A stretch of 23,840 bases of DNA from JAGOUU01 sp964387745 (GCA_964387745.1 CAYLXL010000034.1:1-23840); one strand, 5' to 3'. Shown: positions 14,298-23,676, counted from the stretch's first letter. The notes: generated by a model not told the origin, from the sequence alone. Program-made: numbers and translations.

Positions 14298-15110
14298 TTA
14301 AATACGAGGCTTATTATTTGGCTTAAAATGTCCATCTTCAATAAAAGCAGCGGTTTGTTCTATAATAGTCCTGTTAAATGGCATAAACTCATGTGTAGCA
14401 TCAACGACACAATTATCTTTAGATCCTTCAAGCAAAGCACTAGAAACACTTACCAAACCATCATGCTCACCGTCGAACAGTTTTCTAAACAAATTATTAC
14501 GAGATTTTTTTGAAGCTATAATCCCAAGCTGATAGTCTACAGGAGCAAATAAATGCTTAACATGCTCTTGATCTGTTACTAGTTCTTTTATAATAGGCCC
14601 TAACAGCCATCCAAAAAATTTACTATTTTTATAGTGATCAGCCACTTCACTTCCCTTATTTGGCGTTCCTATTTGCACAACTCGCCCCATACACTGAGGC
14701 CTGTACTGATTAAATAATACTCGTAAGACTACTCCTCCCAAGGAATAGCCGATAAAATTTACAGTCCTATCATGTTCTGTAACATATTTTTTTATCTCCT
14801 TTTCAACAAAATTAGCTATCTCTTCAAGATTATATTTTGTTGACGGGTAGGAAATATTAATAACTTCGTAACCTTTATTGGCCAAATAACTCGCTAATGA
14901 ATGCATATAATAGGCATTGACGAAGATGCCATGCAAAATTACGACATACTCGCTTTTAGAAGAGCTCTTAAATTTATTGAGTTTAGTAACGTTATCATTG
15001 TCTGTGCTTTTTAAGATATACGTGTGAGACGAAAGACCAAAAAACATCAAAAAGAAGCCTATCAAAAAGATAAAGAAGACATAGGTTTTATTACTTATAA
15101 TTAAAAGCAT
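14298..15110 (-). CDS. Membrane-anchored or exported alpha/beta hydrolase (lipase/PGAP1-like)
   Basis: This 270-residue hydrolase starts with an uncleaved anchor or signal segment at about 8-28 (VFFIFLIGFFLMFFGLSS), so the catalytic domain is likely periplasmic. The oxyanion motif VILHG is at about 57-61. The nucleophile Ser123 lies in FIGYSLGGVV, the acid is probably Asp217 in EHDGLVSV, and the base His240 in DATHEFMPF. IGTPNKGSEVAD after the nucleophile is typical of triacylglycerol-lipase and PGAP1-like proteins (GTPH/N-GS). The ATG at 15110 has AAGGA seven bases upstream. It is transcribed alone on the minus strand. A lipid or ester substrate is likely but not shown. Confidence 0.85.
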   Translation of the reverse strand: MLLIISNKTYVFFIFLIGFFLMFFGLSSHTYILKSTDNDNVTKLNKFKSSSKSEYVVILHGIFVNAYYMHSLASYLANKGYEVINISYPSTKYNLEEIANFVEKEIKKYVTEHDRTVNFIGYSLGGVVLRVLFNQYRPQCMGRVVQIGTPNKGSEVADHYKNSKFFGWLLGPIIKELVTDQEHVKHLFAPVDYQLGIIASKKSRNNLFRKLFDGEHDGLVSVSSALLEGSKDNCVVDATHEFMPFNRTIIEQTAAFIEDGHFKPNNKPRI

Positions 15111-15263
15111 TTTAACGTCCTTACATGCGTATAATTATTGATTGTACTTAAAATTGTAATTTTAGTTAAGAGAAATTATCTATCTATAGAACGAACGCAA
15201 CGATAGAGAAGATTTCATTTATCAGATGGATACAAAGTCCCTCTGTGTTCGCTGCGCTCATCT

Positions 15264-15324
15264 CTCCCTTTATCAAACATTAGTATCCACACAAATAATA
15301 GATGCTAATGTTTATAAAAGGGAG
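15264..15324. repeat. Imperfect 24-bp inverted repeat
   Basis: The left arm (15264-15287) begins CTCCCTTTATCAAACATTAG; its mirror (15301-15324) ends in a near-perfect complement, with a 13-base loop. It lies in the 400-base gene-free stretch 15111-15510. It is followed at 15328-15348 by a 9-bp perfect hairpin (ATTATTTGC, loop TTC, GCAAATAAT). I see no coding frame here. These may be remnants of a small mobile repeat next to the intact MITE. Confidence 0.5.
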
Positions 15325-15382
15325 AAAATTATTTGCTTCGCAAATAATGCAAGAATGAATTCAGTGGAATACTCACTGACAT

Positions 15383-15500
15383 GACTTACGCAAAATAACT
15401 GTCATCCCGGTCGAAGAGCCGGGATCTTCTGTAACAGATCCCGGTTCTACGCGCTTCGCGCTTGACCGGGATGACAATTCACAAACAACTTGCGTAAGTC
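15383..15500. mobile_element. 118-bp MITE-like palindromic element
   Basis: The element is bounded by perfect 11-bp terminal inverted repeats, GACTTACGCAA (15383-15393) and TTGCGTAAGTC (15490-15500). Inside is a perfect 12-bp stem, GTCATCCCGGTC (15401-15412) with GACCGGGATGAC (15464-15475). Nested in it is a 9-bp stem, CCGGGATCT (15419-15427) with AGATCCCGG (15436-15444). It has no coding capacity and its GC is far above its surroundings. GACTTACGCA-type ends occur on IS elements, so a transposase elsewhere in the genome may mobilise it. I find no clear target-site duplication. It begins 11 bases beyond the lpdA stop codon and could also act as a hairpin at the end of the aceEF-lpdA transcript. 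Confidence 0.7.
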
Positions 15501-15510
15501 CTGACTGATT

Positions 15511-16926
15511 TTATTTACCCAAATAAAGATCAGTAACTGTCCCTTCAAAAACTTCACAGGCAAGAGCCACAGTCTCTGAGACTGTTGGGTGTGGATGAAT
15601 AGTTAACGCTAAGTCCTCAGCATCACAGCCCATTTCAATAGCCAAGGTAACTTCTGCTATCAGCTCACCAGCACCAGGACCTACGATCCCTGCACCTAAA
15701 ACTCGTTGTGACTTTTTATCAAAAATAATTTTAGTTAATCCTTCATTACGACCCTGAGCTAATGAACGACCACTGGCAGCCCAAGGGAACTTGCCAACAC
15801 CGTAATCTAAACCTTGTTGCTTCGCTTCAGGTTCTGTTACGCCCACCCATGCCACTTCCGGATCGGTATAGGCAACTGAAGGGATAACTTTAGCTTCAAA
15901 AAAATGTTTTTTCCCTGCAATAACTTCAGCAGCTAATCTACCCTCTGGTATGGCTTTATGCGCTAACATAGGGTTACCAGCTATATCACCAATAGCATAA
16001 ATATGAGGAACATTAGTACGTTGCTGATTATCAACTTTGATAAAACCACGTTCATCAACATTAACGCCTGCTTTATCAGCACCAATTAATTTACCGTTCG
16101 GTGAACGTCCAGTACTTACTAAAATACGATCGAACTTCATTGGTTCAGTTGGAGCGTCTTTGCCTTCAAAAGTAACCCACATACCATCGCTTTTAGCTTC
16201 AACTTTAGTAACTTTTGTGCTCAAATAAATTTTTTCTAATTTCTTTTCTAAGATTTTTTGTAACGGTCTGACTAAATCTTTATCTAATCCACCCATCAAA
16301 CCATCTAGCATTTCTACGACAGTAATTTTTGCACCTAATGCAGAATAAACTGTCGCCATCTCTAAACCAATAATCCCGCCGCCAATAACTAGCATTTTAT
16401 TTGGCACTTCTTCTAATTTTAAAGCATCAGTAGAATCCATAACTCTTGGGTCTTTCGGAATAAATGGTAATTTAACCGGCGAAGAGCCCGCAGCTATTAT
16501 CGCATTTTTAAAATTAATAGTAACTTTACCCTCTTTAGTTTCAACTTCTAAGCTGTTGGGACTAACAAACGCACCTGTCCCTTCTACTATTTGAACTTTA
16601 CGTTTAGTTGCCATCATTTTAAGACCCGAAGTCAATCTACCGACAACGTCCTTACTAACCCAATTATGTAGTTTTCTGATGTCTATCTTTGGCTTATTAA
16701 ATTCTATACCATGGTGACTTAACATCTCAGCTTCATCTAATACTTTAGCAGAATGTAATAAAGCCTTTGACGGTATACAGCCTACATTTAAGCACACACC
16801 GCCTATATTAGAATAACGCTCAACCATAACGGTATTAATACCTAGGTCGGCAGCACGGAAAGCCGCGCTATAACCACCAGGGCCACTGCCTAAAACAACT
16901 AAATCAGTGTTAATAGTATTGCTCAT
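15511..16926 (-). CDS. lpdA: Dihydrolipoamide dehydrogenase (E3)
   Basis: E3 re-oxidises the dihydrolipoyl groups of E2 with FAD and NAD+, and serves pyruvate and probably 2-oxoglutarate dehydrogenases. The 471 residues show the FAD motif GSGPGG (13-18) and the redox disulfide Cys45/Cys50 in GGVCLNVGCIPSK. The NAD motif is GGGIIG (182-187), the second FAD motif is YAIGDIAG, and the C-terminal catalytic pair is His446/Glu451 in HPHPTVSE. The ATG at 16926 has GGAG upstream and lies 30 bases after aceF. It is the last gene of the aceE-aceF-lpdA operon. Confidence 0.97.
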   Translation of the reverse strand: MSNTINTDLVVLGSGPGGYSAAFRAADLGINTVMVERYSNIGGVCLNVGCIPSKALLHSAKVLDEAEMLSHHGIEFNKPKIDIRKLHNWVSKDVVGRLTSGLKMMATKRKVQIVEGTGAFVSPNSLEVETKEGKVTINFKNAIIAAGSSPVKLPFIPKDPRVMDSTDALKLEEVPNKMLVIGGGIIGLEMATVYSALGAKITVVEMLDGLMGGLDKDLVRPLQKILEKKLEKIYLSTKVTKVEAKSDGMWVTFEGKDAPTEPMKFDRILVSTGRSPNGKLIGADKAGVNVDERGFIKVDNQQRTNVPHIYAIGDIAGNPMLAHKAIPEGRLAAEVIAGKKHFFEAKVIPSVAYTDPEVAWVGVTEPEAKQQGLDYGVGKFPWAASGRSLAQGRNEGLTKIIFDKKSQRVLGAGIVGPGAGELIAEVTLAIEMGCDAEDLALTIHPHPTVSETVALACEVFEGTVTDLYLGK

Positions 16927-16956
16927 TTTAAATTCTCCAAAATTATAATACCCAAA

Positions 16957-18594
16957 TTACAATAATAACTGGGATATATCTGCTAAGTATTGACTAAATA
17001 AGGTGATAAAACGTGCGCCATCTGCCCCATCAATGGCACGGTGATCATATGATAAAGACAACGGCAACATCAATCGAGGGACAAAATTATCTTCTATATA
17101 AACAGGCTTATATTGTGATTTTGATACACCTAAAATTGCCACGTCAGGATAATTAACAATAGGCGTAAAAGCCGTGCCCCCTATGCCACCTAAACTTGAT
17201 ATCGTAAAACAACTGCCTTGCATTTCTTTCGGCAATAACTTGCCATCACGTGCTTTTTGACTTATTTCTGCTAACTCTTTGGCTAATTGAAATAAACCTT
17301 TTTGATCAACATCGCGAATTACAGGGACGACTAAACCATTAGGTGTATCCACTGCTATGCCAATATGATAATAATGTTTTTGTATAAAATTATTGCCATC
17401 AGGTGATAATGACACATTAAATTTAGGCAATGCTTTTAAAGCCTGCGCTGCAGCTTTCATTAAAAACACGATTGGCGTTAACTTATAACCTTTAGATTCA
17501 ACTTGTTTTTTATATTTTAATCTAAATGCTTCTAGATCAGTAATATCAGCTTCATCAAATTGGGTAACATGCGGAATCATCATCCAATTACGATGCAAAT
17601 TAACCGCTGAGTATTTTTGTATCCGAGATAATGGCTTAACACTAACTTCACCAAATTTAGTAAAATCAATCTCAGGCAGATTAAAATTAAGGCTATCTAT
17701 TGAACTACCATTAGCATTACCGGATTGGGTTTTGGCTAGCTCACCCTTAACGTATTTTTCGATATCTTCTTTAGTAATACGGTGTTTACGCGCAGTACCA
17801 ATAACTCTTGTTAAATCAACACCCAACTCATTGGCAAAGCGACGAACCGAAGGCGAAGCATAAATATTCTTAGAATTGCTAACAACATTTGCTTGTGAAC
17901 CTGTAGCCTTTTGTTGATGTTCTGTAATCAGTGGTTGCTTTATTTGTTCTGTTTTAACTGCAGATTCAGTTTCAGATTTATCTGCTGTTTTGATTATTGA
18001 ACCTTGGCCCTCTAAAATTAATATAGGCCTACCTGTGGTAATACTATCACCTATATTAACTAATAATTCTTTAACGACCCCAGCAAATGGCGCGGGGATT
18101 TCCATTGAAGCTTTTTCGGATTCTAATGTAATTAAAGCATCTTCAGCCTCAACTTGATCACCAACTTTTACGTTAATTTCAATAATTTTAACTGCAGCAT
18201 CTGTGCCGATATCAGGAACGTTAACTTGTTGAGGCTTTGCTGAAACGTTTTCTGTCTTAACAAATGCCTGCTGTACAGTTACTTGTTGTGACGATGACTC
18301 TAGCTTAGGTTCTGGATTTGATTTGATCTCAGCAACCGCTGGCTCAGATTCTACAGTTTTACTATCAAGAACTAAAATAGGCTTGCCCGTAGTAATGCTA
18401 TCACCTACGCTTACCAATATTTCTTTTACCACTCCTGCAAATGGGGCAGGAATCTCCATAGAAGCTTTTTCTGACTCTAAAGTTATTAATGCATCTTCTG
18501 GAGCTACACTATCACCAACTTTAACATTAATTTCAATAATTTTAACAGCAGCATCGGTGCCAATATCTGGTACTGTTATTTCTTTTGTAGACAA
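16957..18594 (-). CDS. aceF: Pyruvate dehydrogenase E2, dihydrolipoyllysine acetyltransferase
   Basis: E2 forms the core of the pyruvate dehydrogenase complex and transfers the acetyl group to CoA. The 545 residues hold two lipoyl domains (about 5-78 and 123-195) with lipoylated Lys43 and Lys161, each in ESEKASMEIPAP. Gln/Ser/Ala-rich hinges follow, then the peripheral subunit-binding domain (about 244-284, ASPSVRRFANELGVD). The C-terminal catalytic domain has His518 and Asp522 in SYDHRAIDG. E. coli AceF has three lipoyl domains; this one has two, nearly identical. The start is TTG at 18594 behind GAGGT, 26 bases after aceE. Confidence 0.97.
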   Translation of the reverse strand: MSTKEITVPDIGTDAAVKIIEINVKVGDSVAPEDALITLESEKASMEIPAPFAGVVKEILVSVGDSITTGKPILVLDSKTVESEPAVAEIKSNPEPKLESSSQQVTVQQAFVKTENVSAKPQQVNVPDIGTDAAVKIIEINVKVGDQVEAEDALITLESEKASMEIPAPFAGVVKELLVNIGDSITTGRPILILEGQGSIIKTADKSETESAVKTEQIKQPLITEHQQKATGSQANVVSNSKNIYASPSVRRFANELGVDLTRVIGTARKHRITKEDIEKYVKGELAKTQSGNANGSSIDSLNFNLPEIDFTKFGEVSVKPLSRIQKYSAVNLHRNWMMIPHVTQFDEADITDLEAFRLKYKKQVESKGYKLTPIVFLMKAAAQALKALPKFNVSLSPDGNNFIQKHYYHIGIAVDTPNGLVVPVIRDVDQKGLFQLAKELAEISQKARDGKLLPKEMQGSCFTISSLGGIGGTAFTPIVNYPDVAILGVSKSQYKPVYIEDNFVPRLMLPLSLSYDHRAIDGADGARFITLFSQYLADISQLLL

Positions 18595-18620
18595 GTTAAA
18601 CCTCGAATATATTAAGCTAA

Positions 18621-21329
18621 TTAATTTTTAAACGGTGCTACTTTATCAGCAGTTATATTAAACCTGGCCATAGCTTTGGTGACAACTTTAGCTTCTAGTT
18701 TTCCTTGATCAACTAATGACTTTAAGCTGGTAATGACAATACTAGCAGCATCGACCTCAAAGAAATGACGCAATTGTTTTCTGGTGTCACTGCGACCAAA
18801 ACCATCCGTACCTAAAACAGTATATTTATGATTAGGTAAGTATGCTCTAATTTGATCCGCATATGATCTAATATAATCAGTAACTGCAATAATAGGAGAA
18901 TCATCGTCTGATAGCTTAGCCGTTACATAAGCTAGGTTATCAGGCAACTCAGGATTTAAACGATTAAGCCTTTCTATTTCCATACCATCACGAGCAAGCT
19001 CAGTGAAACTTGTAACAGAGTAAATCTTAGCACCTATGTTATACTCCTGCTCTAAGATCTCAGCAGCTTTTTCTGCCTCCCTCAGAATAGTACCGGAAGA
19101 TAATAGTTTTACGTTGAGTTTTGCTTTAGTAGTTACGTCTTTATATAAATACATACCTTTGATTATTTCTTCGGCTAAAACATCAGTCATAGTAACAGCA
19201 GGATGTAAGTAGTTCTCGTTCATTAAAGTAATATAATAATAAACACTCTTTTGTTTGTCAGAGCCCACACCGTACATTTCTTTCAGACCATGTTGAATGA
19301 TAACCGCCAACTCATAACCAAATGTAGGATCATAAGAACGACAATTAGGTATAAAACTAGACATTACCAGTGACTGACCATCGCAATGCTGCAACCCTTC
19401 GCCTGCTAAAGTTGTTCTACCAGCTGTTGCTCCTAATAAAAACCCGCGTGCTTGCATGTCACCTGCGGCCCAAGCGAGATCAAGAATTCGCTGAAAACCA
19501 AACATTGAATAAAAAATATAAAACGGCACCATCGGTAAATTACTATTGCTATACGATGTAGCAGCAGCAAGCCATGAAGAAAAAGCACCTGCTTCAGTGA
19601 TCCCTTCTTCAAGTAACTGACCTTTTTTATCTTCTTTATAGAACATTACTTGGTTTGAATCGACAGGCTGATATAACTGGCCTACAGACGAATAAATACC
19701 TAACTGCCTAAAGAAACCTTCCATACCAAAAGTTCTTGCTTCATCAGGAATAATCGGCACTAAATATTGTTTTAACTCTTTGTCTTTTAATAATTGCGCA
19801 AAGATCCGCACAAACGCCATAGTCGTTGAAACCTCGCGATCATCACTACCTTGGAACATAAACTCAAAAGTTGATAATTCCGGTGTAACTAATTTAAGAT
19901 CACTTGTTTTTCTGCGACTAGGTAAATACCCACCTAATTTTTCTCGGCAGGCTTGTAAATATTTTATCTCAGGGCTATTTTGATCCGGCTTATAAAACGG
20001 TACGTTTGGTAGCTCTTCATCAGATATAGGTATATTAAAGCGATCACGAAAAGCTTTAATGCTTGCAATATCCATTTTCTTTTTCTGGTGAGTAGTATTT
20101 TCAGCCTCACCTGATCCAATTCCTAAACCATATCCTTTTACAGTTTTAGCTAAAATTACTGTTGGCTGGTTTTTATGATTCACTGCCTCGTGATAGGCTG
20201 CGTAGACTTTACTACTATCATGACCACCACGATTTAAGCGCCAAATGTCATCATCAGACATATTAGCAACCATAGCTTTTAACTCAGGATATTTTCCAAA
20301 GAAATGTTCACGTGTATAAGCACCCCCGTGTGCTTTATAATTTTGATAATCGCCATCTAGTGCTTCTTCCATGCGTTTTTCGAGTAATTGATTCTGATCT
20401 TGTGCTAATAACGGATCCCAATGGCGACCCCAAATGACTTTGATAACATTCCAACCAGCACCACGAAAGACACCTTCGAGTTCTTGAATAATTTTACCAT
20501 TACCACGAACAGGGCCGTCTAGACGTTGTAAATTACAATTGACGACAAAGATTAAGTTATCTAATTTTTCACGTCCAGCTAACGATATCGCACCTAATGA
20601 TTCAGGCTCGTCCATTTCACCATCACCACAAAAACACCAAACTTTACGATCAGCAGTATCTGCTAAGCCACGATTGTATAAATACTTAAGAAATCTTGCT
20701 TGATAGATCGCTTGAATAGGCCCCAAGCCCATAGATACGGTAGCAAATTGCCAATAATCTGGCATTAAGTATGGGTGCGGATAAGAAGATAGGCCGTTTT
20801 CATTAACTTCTCGTCTAAAATTGTCTAGTTGCTCTTCTGAGATTCTGCCCTCAAGATAAGAACGCGCATAGATACCTGGCGATACATGCCCTTGGATATA
20901 CAATAAATCACCACCTTGCTGCATCAGTTGGTTCGGTGCTTTGAAGAAATGACTAAACCCTACATCGTACAACGTTGCTGATGACGCAAAACTTGCAATG
21001 TGCCCACCGAGTTCTGATGTTTTCTTACCTGAGCGCAACACTATAGCCATAGCATTCCAACGAATATAGGCATGAATCCGGCTCTCCAAAGCATGGTCAC
21101 CAGGCATAACAGGCTCTGCAGACTTTGGAATAGTATTCAGGTAAGCAGTATTAGCTTGATAAGGAATAAAACAACCACCGTTTCTACGGGCTACATCAAG
21201 CAATTTTTCTATTAGATAATGGGCGCGCTCTGGGCCATCTTGTTCGATAACAGCTAATAAAGCAGCAATCCACTCTCTGGTTTCGTTATTATCAATGTCA
21301 ACGTCTTGATTTAATATTGAATTTGTCAC
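18621..21329 (-). CDS. aceE: Pyruvate dehydrogenase E1, homodimeric type
   Basis: E1 decarboxylates pyruvate with thiamine diphosphate and acetylates the lipoyl group of E2. At 902 residues it is the long, single-chain E1 of gammaproteobacteria. The ThDP motif starts at GDGEMDEPES (235-244) and ends near FVVNCNLQRLDGPVRGN. Active-site histidines are visible in LGGHIASFASS (His110) and IQGHVSPG (His148). The start is GTG at 21329 with a weak GGTAG upstream. It is the first gene of the operon; the 68-base gap to ampD must hold its promoter. No pdhR regulator gene lies next to it. Confidence 0.97.
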   Translation of the reverse strand: MTNSILNQDVDIDNNETREWIAALLAVIEQDGPERAHYLIEKLLDVARRNGGCFIPYQANTAYLNTIPKSAEPVMPGDHALESRIHAYIRWNAMAIVLRSGKKTSELGGHIASFASSATLYDVGFSHFFKAPNQLMQQGGDLLYIQGHVSPGIYARSYLEGRISEEQLDNFRREVNENGLSSYPHPYLMPDYWQFATVSMGLGPIQAIYQARFLKYLYNRGLADTADRKVWCFCGDGEMDEPESLGAISLAGREKLDNLIFVVNCNLQRLDGPVRGNGKIIQELEGVFRGAGWNVIKVIWGRHWDPLLAQDQNQLLEKRMEEALDGDYQNYKAHGGAYTREHFFGKYPELKAMVANMSDDDIWRLNRGGHDSSKVYAAYHEAVNHKNQPTVILAKTVKGYGLGIGSGEAENTTHQKKKMDIASIKAFRDRFNIPISDEELPNVPFYKPDQNSPEIKYLQACREKLGGYLPSRRKTSDLKLVTPELSTFEFMFQGSDDREVSTTMAFVRIFAQLLKDKELKQYLVPIIPDEARTFGMEGFFRQLGIYSSVGQLYQPVDSNQVMFYKEDKKGQLLEEGITEAGAFSSWLAAATSYSNSNLPMVPFYIFYSMFGFQRILDLAWAAGDMQARGFLLGATAGRTTLAGEGLQHCDGQSLVMSSFIPNCRSYDPTFGYELAVIIQHGLKEMYGVGSDKQKSVYYYITLMNENYLHPAVTMTDVLAEEIIKGMYLYKDVTTKAKLNVKLLSSGTILREAEKAAEILEQEYNIGAKIYSVTSFTELARDGMEIERLNRLNPELPDNLAYVTAKLSDDDSPIIAVTDYIRSYADQIRAYLPNHKYTVLGTDGFGRSDTRKQLRHFFEVDAASIVITSLKSLVDQGKLEAKVVTKAMARFNITADKVAPFKN

Positions 21330-21397
21330 TAGTCTACCAACTTATTTTAATATATTTCTAAACATATTTCTTAGCTAACTTCAGTTAAGCGATTGTA

Positions 21398-21973
21398 TCA
21401 CAGAGTAATGTTACTAGTAATATTAGCTAGATAAAACTGCCAATTAAATTTAACCCCAGGATCTTGCTTTCTCACTGGAGCTATAGCGGAATGCCCAACA
21501 ATACGATTAGCTGTAATCTTAGGATAAAGATCCATAATAATTTTGGTTACATCAATCAAAGCCGCGTACTGCGCCTGAGTAAACTCAGTAGTCACTGTAC
21601 CCTGAAGCTCAATTCCTATCGAAAAATCATTACAGTTTTTCCTACCCTCAAATTCTGATACTCCTGCATGCCAGGCTCTCTTATCAAATGGCACGAATTG
21701 AATAATCTCACCATTGCGCTTGATATACAGGTGGGTGGAAACTTGTAAATCTCTAGCTAATCCTAATTCCTCAAGCTTACTAGACGATATCTGACCAGAG
21801 AACAATTCTTCCAAAATGGTATTCTCAAACTCGCCTTCTGGCAGGCTTGCACAATGAATAACTAATAAATCAATATCTAATCCAGGTCGCTGATTAAAAT
21901 TAATCGAAGGTATGTGAGTAACAGTAGTTAACAAACCTTTTGATGCTACTGACCCTGTTTTATTTTTGATCAC
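21398..21973 (-). CDS. ampD: 1,6-anhydro-N-acetylmuramyl-L-alanine amidase AmpD
   Basis: AmpD is a cytosolic zinc amidase that splits anhydro-muropeptides during cell-wall recycling; its loss activates AmpR-controlled beta-lactamases in other bacteria. In 191 residues the zinc ligands are His40 (LLVIHCASLPEGEF), His161 (IVGHSAIAP) and Asp171 (KQDPG). The catalytic region has WHAGVSEFEGRKNCNDFSI and IGIELQGT (Glu122), with the conserved Lys169. The usual GHxDIAP motif reads GHSAIAP, a small change. The start is GTG at 21973, about ten bases after AGGT. It precedes aceE, a neighbourhood seen in shortened form in other gammaproteobacteria. Confidence 0.95.
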   Translation of the reverse strand: MIKNKTGSVASKGLLTTVTHIPSINFNQRPGLDIDLLVIHCASLPEGEFENTILEELFSGQISSSKLEELGLARDLQVSTHLYIKRNGEIIQFVPFDKRAWHAGVSEFEGRKNCNDFSIGIELQGTVTTEFTQAQYAALIDVTKIIMDLYPKITANRIVGHSAIAPVRKQDPGVKFNWQFYLANITSNITL

Positions 21974-22154
21974 AATTAAGTTTACCTCAGAAACACTTTA
22001 GGCGCTTGCCTAACAAATGGATTTAGCCTATATATTAAATTATAGGCAATTTAAAACTCTAGACGCATAATATTTTTGTTGCAATCTTTTATTAAAAAAT
22101 TATCTTCTGTTTTAAGTTAGTAGCCAATTTTAGTATCAAGTCGTTCTTAGCAAC

Positions 22155-22172
22155 ACTAGTACGACTAGTACG
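22155..22172. repeat. 9-bp direct repeat upstream of the protease gene
   Basis: ACTAGTACG occurs twice in tandem (22155-22163 and 22164-22172), each copy containing the palindrome ACTAGT. It lies 71-88 bases before the GTG start of the protease gene and overlaps a small GGATA/TATCC hairpin (22172-22187). It could be a regulator binding site; no clear promoter boxes are seen. Confidence 0.3.
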
Positions 22173-22242
22173 GATAGCGTTTTATCCTACCCGATTCATA
22201 TCAATATTCACAGCGTAGCTTAACTTTTACAGGAGAGAAATA

Positions 22243-23667
22243 GTGAACAAAACTATCAAACAGAAAACCATTACTTGTCTCGCTGCGATAGGAGCCTTAA
22301 TCCTATCTAGCGAGTCAAGCTTTGCAATAATTACGGCCGACGGTGATTTAGCGCTTAAACTAAAAGATAGACCTGTTACATCAATTATTGTCAAATTCAA
22401 CAAAAACTCTAGCTTAAAAGCATGGGGTATGCAAGACGTTTCTAGTTTTTTATCTCAAAAAACCAAATTGAATTTAGACATCGAAAAAAAAATGAGTAAT
22501 GGTGCCTACGTAGTAAACATTTCTGATTCAAGACTAAACAATCTATCTAGATTGAACTCAGTAAAGTTCAATCAGGAATTACAAGCAAAATTAGATGAAC
22601 TTAAGAAAGATCCAAATATTAAATATGCTGATCTAAACACTTACGCTTATATACAAAAAACACCAACAGACTCACGCTATAATGAGCAATGGCATTATCA
22701 TGAAGCTGAAGGTGGTATAAATTTACCTGAAGCATGGGATATAACTACAGGAGCTGATATAGTCGTTGGTGTCGTAGATACCGGTATAGTGAAACATGAA
22801 GAACTAAAAGATAAAATCTTACCAGGTAAAAACTTTGTTAGTAACGATGAAAAAAATGATGAAAATGATCCCACTGATCGTGGCGGACAAACATCTTACC
22901 ACGGTACACATGTAGCTGGTACTATAGCTGCATTAGCAGAGCATGGTGATAACAGCGGTGTTGTATCAGGTGTCTCTTGGGGTGCAAAGATTTTACCTGC
23001 ACGCGTACTAGGTGATGATGGCTATGGCAAATTTTCAGATATCATCGATGGGATTAGATGGGTGGCCGGTATTGGCGAAAAAAGTTCAGATACACCAGCA
23101 AAAGTTATTAATTTGAGCTTAGGTGGCTTCGGTAAGTGCGCTGATAGCTTGCAAGAAACTATTGATGAACTGAATAAAAAAGGCATCACCATGGTAGTTG
23201 CCGCTGGAAATAGCAATATGCCTGCGAGAATGTTTACACCGGCCAATTGTAAAGGTGTTATTGCTGTCGGGGCAGTAAATCGCAAAGGTGAAAAAGCTTT
23301 CTATTCTAACTTCGGTAAAACAGTTACTATAGCAGCGCCTGGTGGCGAAAGAAAAAAGAAAACTGAAGAAGAAATAAATTCAGTACTTTCTTTAGGTGCT
23401 CCTGGAGAATATCAATTCTTACAAGGCACAAGTATGGCCTCTCCACATGTTGCTGGTTTAGTTTCGTTAATGTACAGCTTAAACTCTGATCTTACTTCTG
23501 ATAACATTATCAAGTATCTGAAAAAAGCAGCTCGCGGTAATGTCATGGATGTTGGAATCGTAGACGCTAAAAAGACTTTAGAGCTTGTTAATGCTGGTCC
23601 TCTACCTGAAGAGCCTAAAGAAGAACCGAAAGAAGAACCGAAAGAAGAACCGAAAAATCCGGCCTAA
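22243..23667 (+). CDS. Exported S8 (subtilisin-like) serine protease
   Basis: This secreted protease of the S8 family has 474 residues in four parts. The signal peptide is at 1-28 (cleavage after SSFA), and a propeptide at about 29-140 has I9-like beta/alpha pattern. The catalytic domain has Asp179 (VVDTGIV), His223 (YHGTHVAG), oxyanion Asn323 (AAGNSN) and Ser397 (GTSMASPHVAG). The C-terminal tail is charged. Two cysteines (299 and 336) probably form the disulfide typical of this subgroup. The tail consists of four EPKE/EPK units ending in NPA, encoded by near-identical 12-base repeats. The start is GTG at 22243 behind a strong AGGAG. The protease is transcribed alone and is probably an exoprotease; its targets are unknown. 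Confidence 0.93.
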   Translation: MNKTIKQKTITCLAAIGALILSSESSFAIITADGDLALKLKDRPVTSIIVKFNKNSSLKAWGMQDVSSFLSQKTKLNLDIEKKMSNGAYVVNISDSRLNNLSRLNSVKFNQELQAKLDELKKDPNIKYADLNTYAYIQKTPTDSRYNEQWHYHEAEGGINLPEAWDITTGADIVVGVVDTGIVKHEELKDKILPGKNFVSNDEKNDENDPTDRGGQTSYHGTHVAGTIAALAEHGDNSGVVSGVSWGAKILPARVLGDDGYGKFSDIIDGIRWVAGIGEKSSDTPAKVINLSLGGFGKCADSLQETIDELNKKGITMVVAAGNSNMPARMFTPANCKGVIAVGAVNRKGEKAFYSNFGKTVTIAAPGGERKKKTEEEINSVLSLGAPGEYQFLQGTSMASPHVAGLVSLMYSLNSDLTSDNIIKYLKKAARGNVMDVGIVDAKKTLELVNAGPLPEEPKEEPKEEPKEEPKNPA

Positions 23668-23676
23668 AGACAAAAC

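Noticed and set aside
12331..15110. A defence or secretion system built from the two hydrolases and orphan proteins
   Set aside because: The genes lie on alternating strands with separate promoters and no shared partner domains; nothing ties them into one system.
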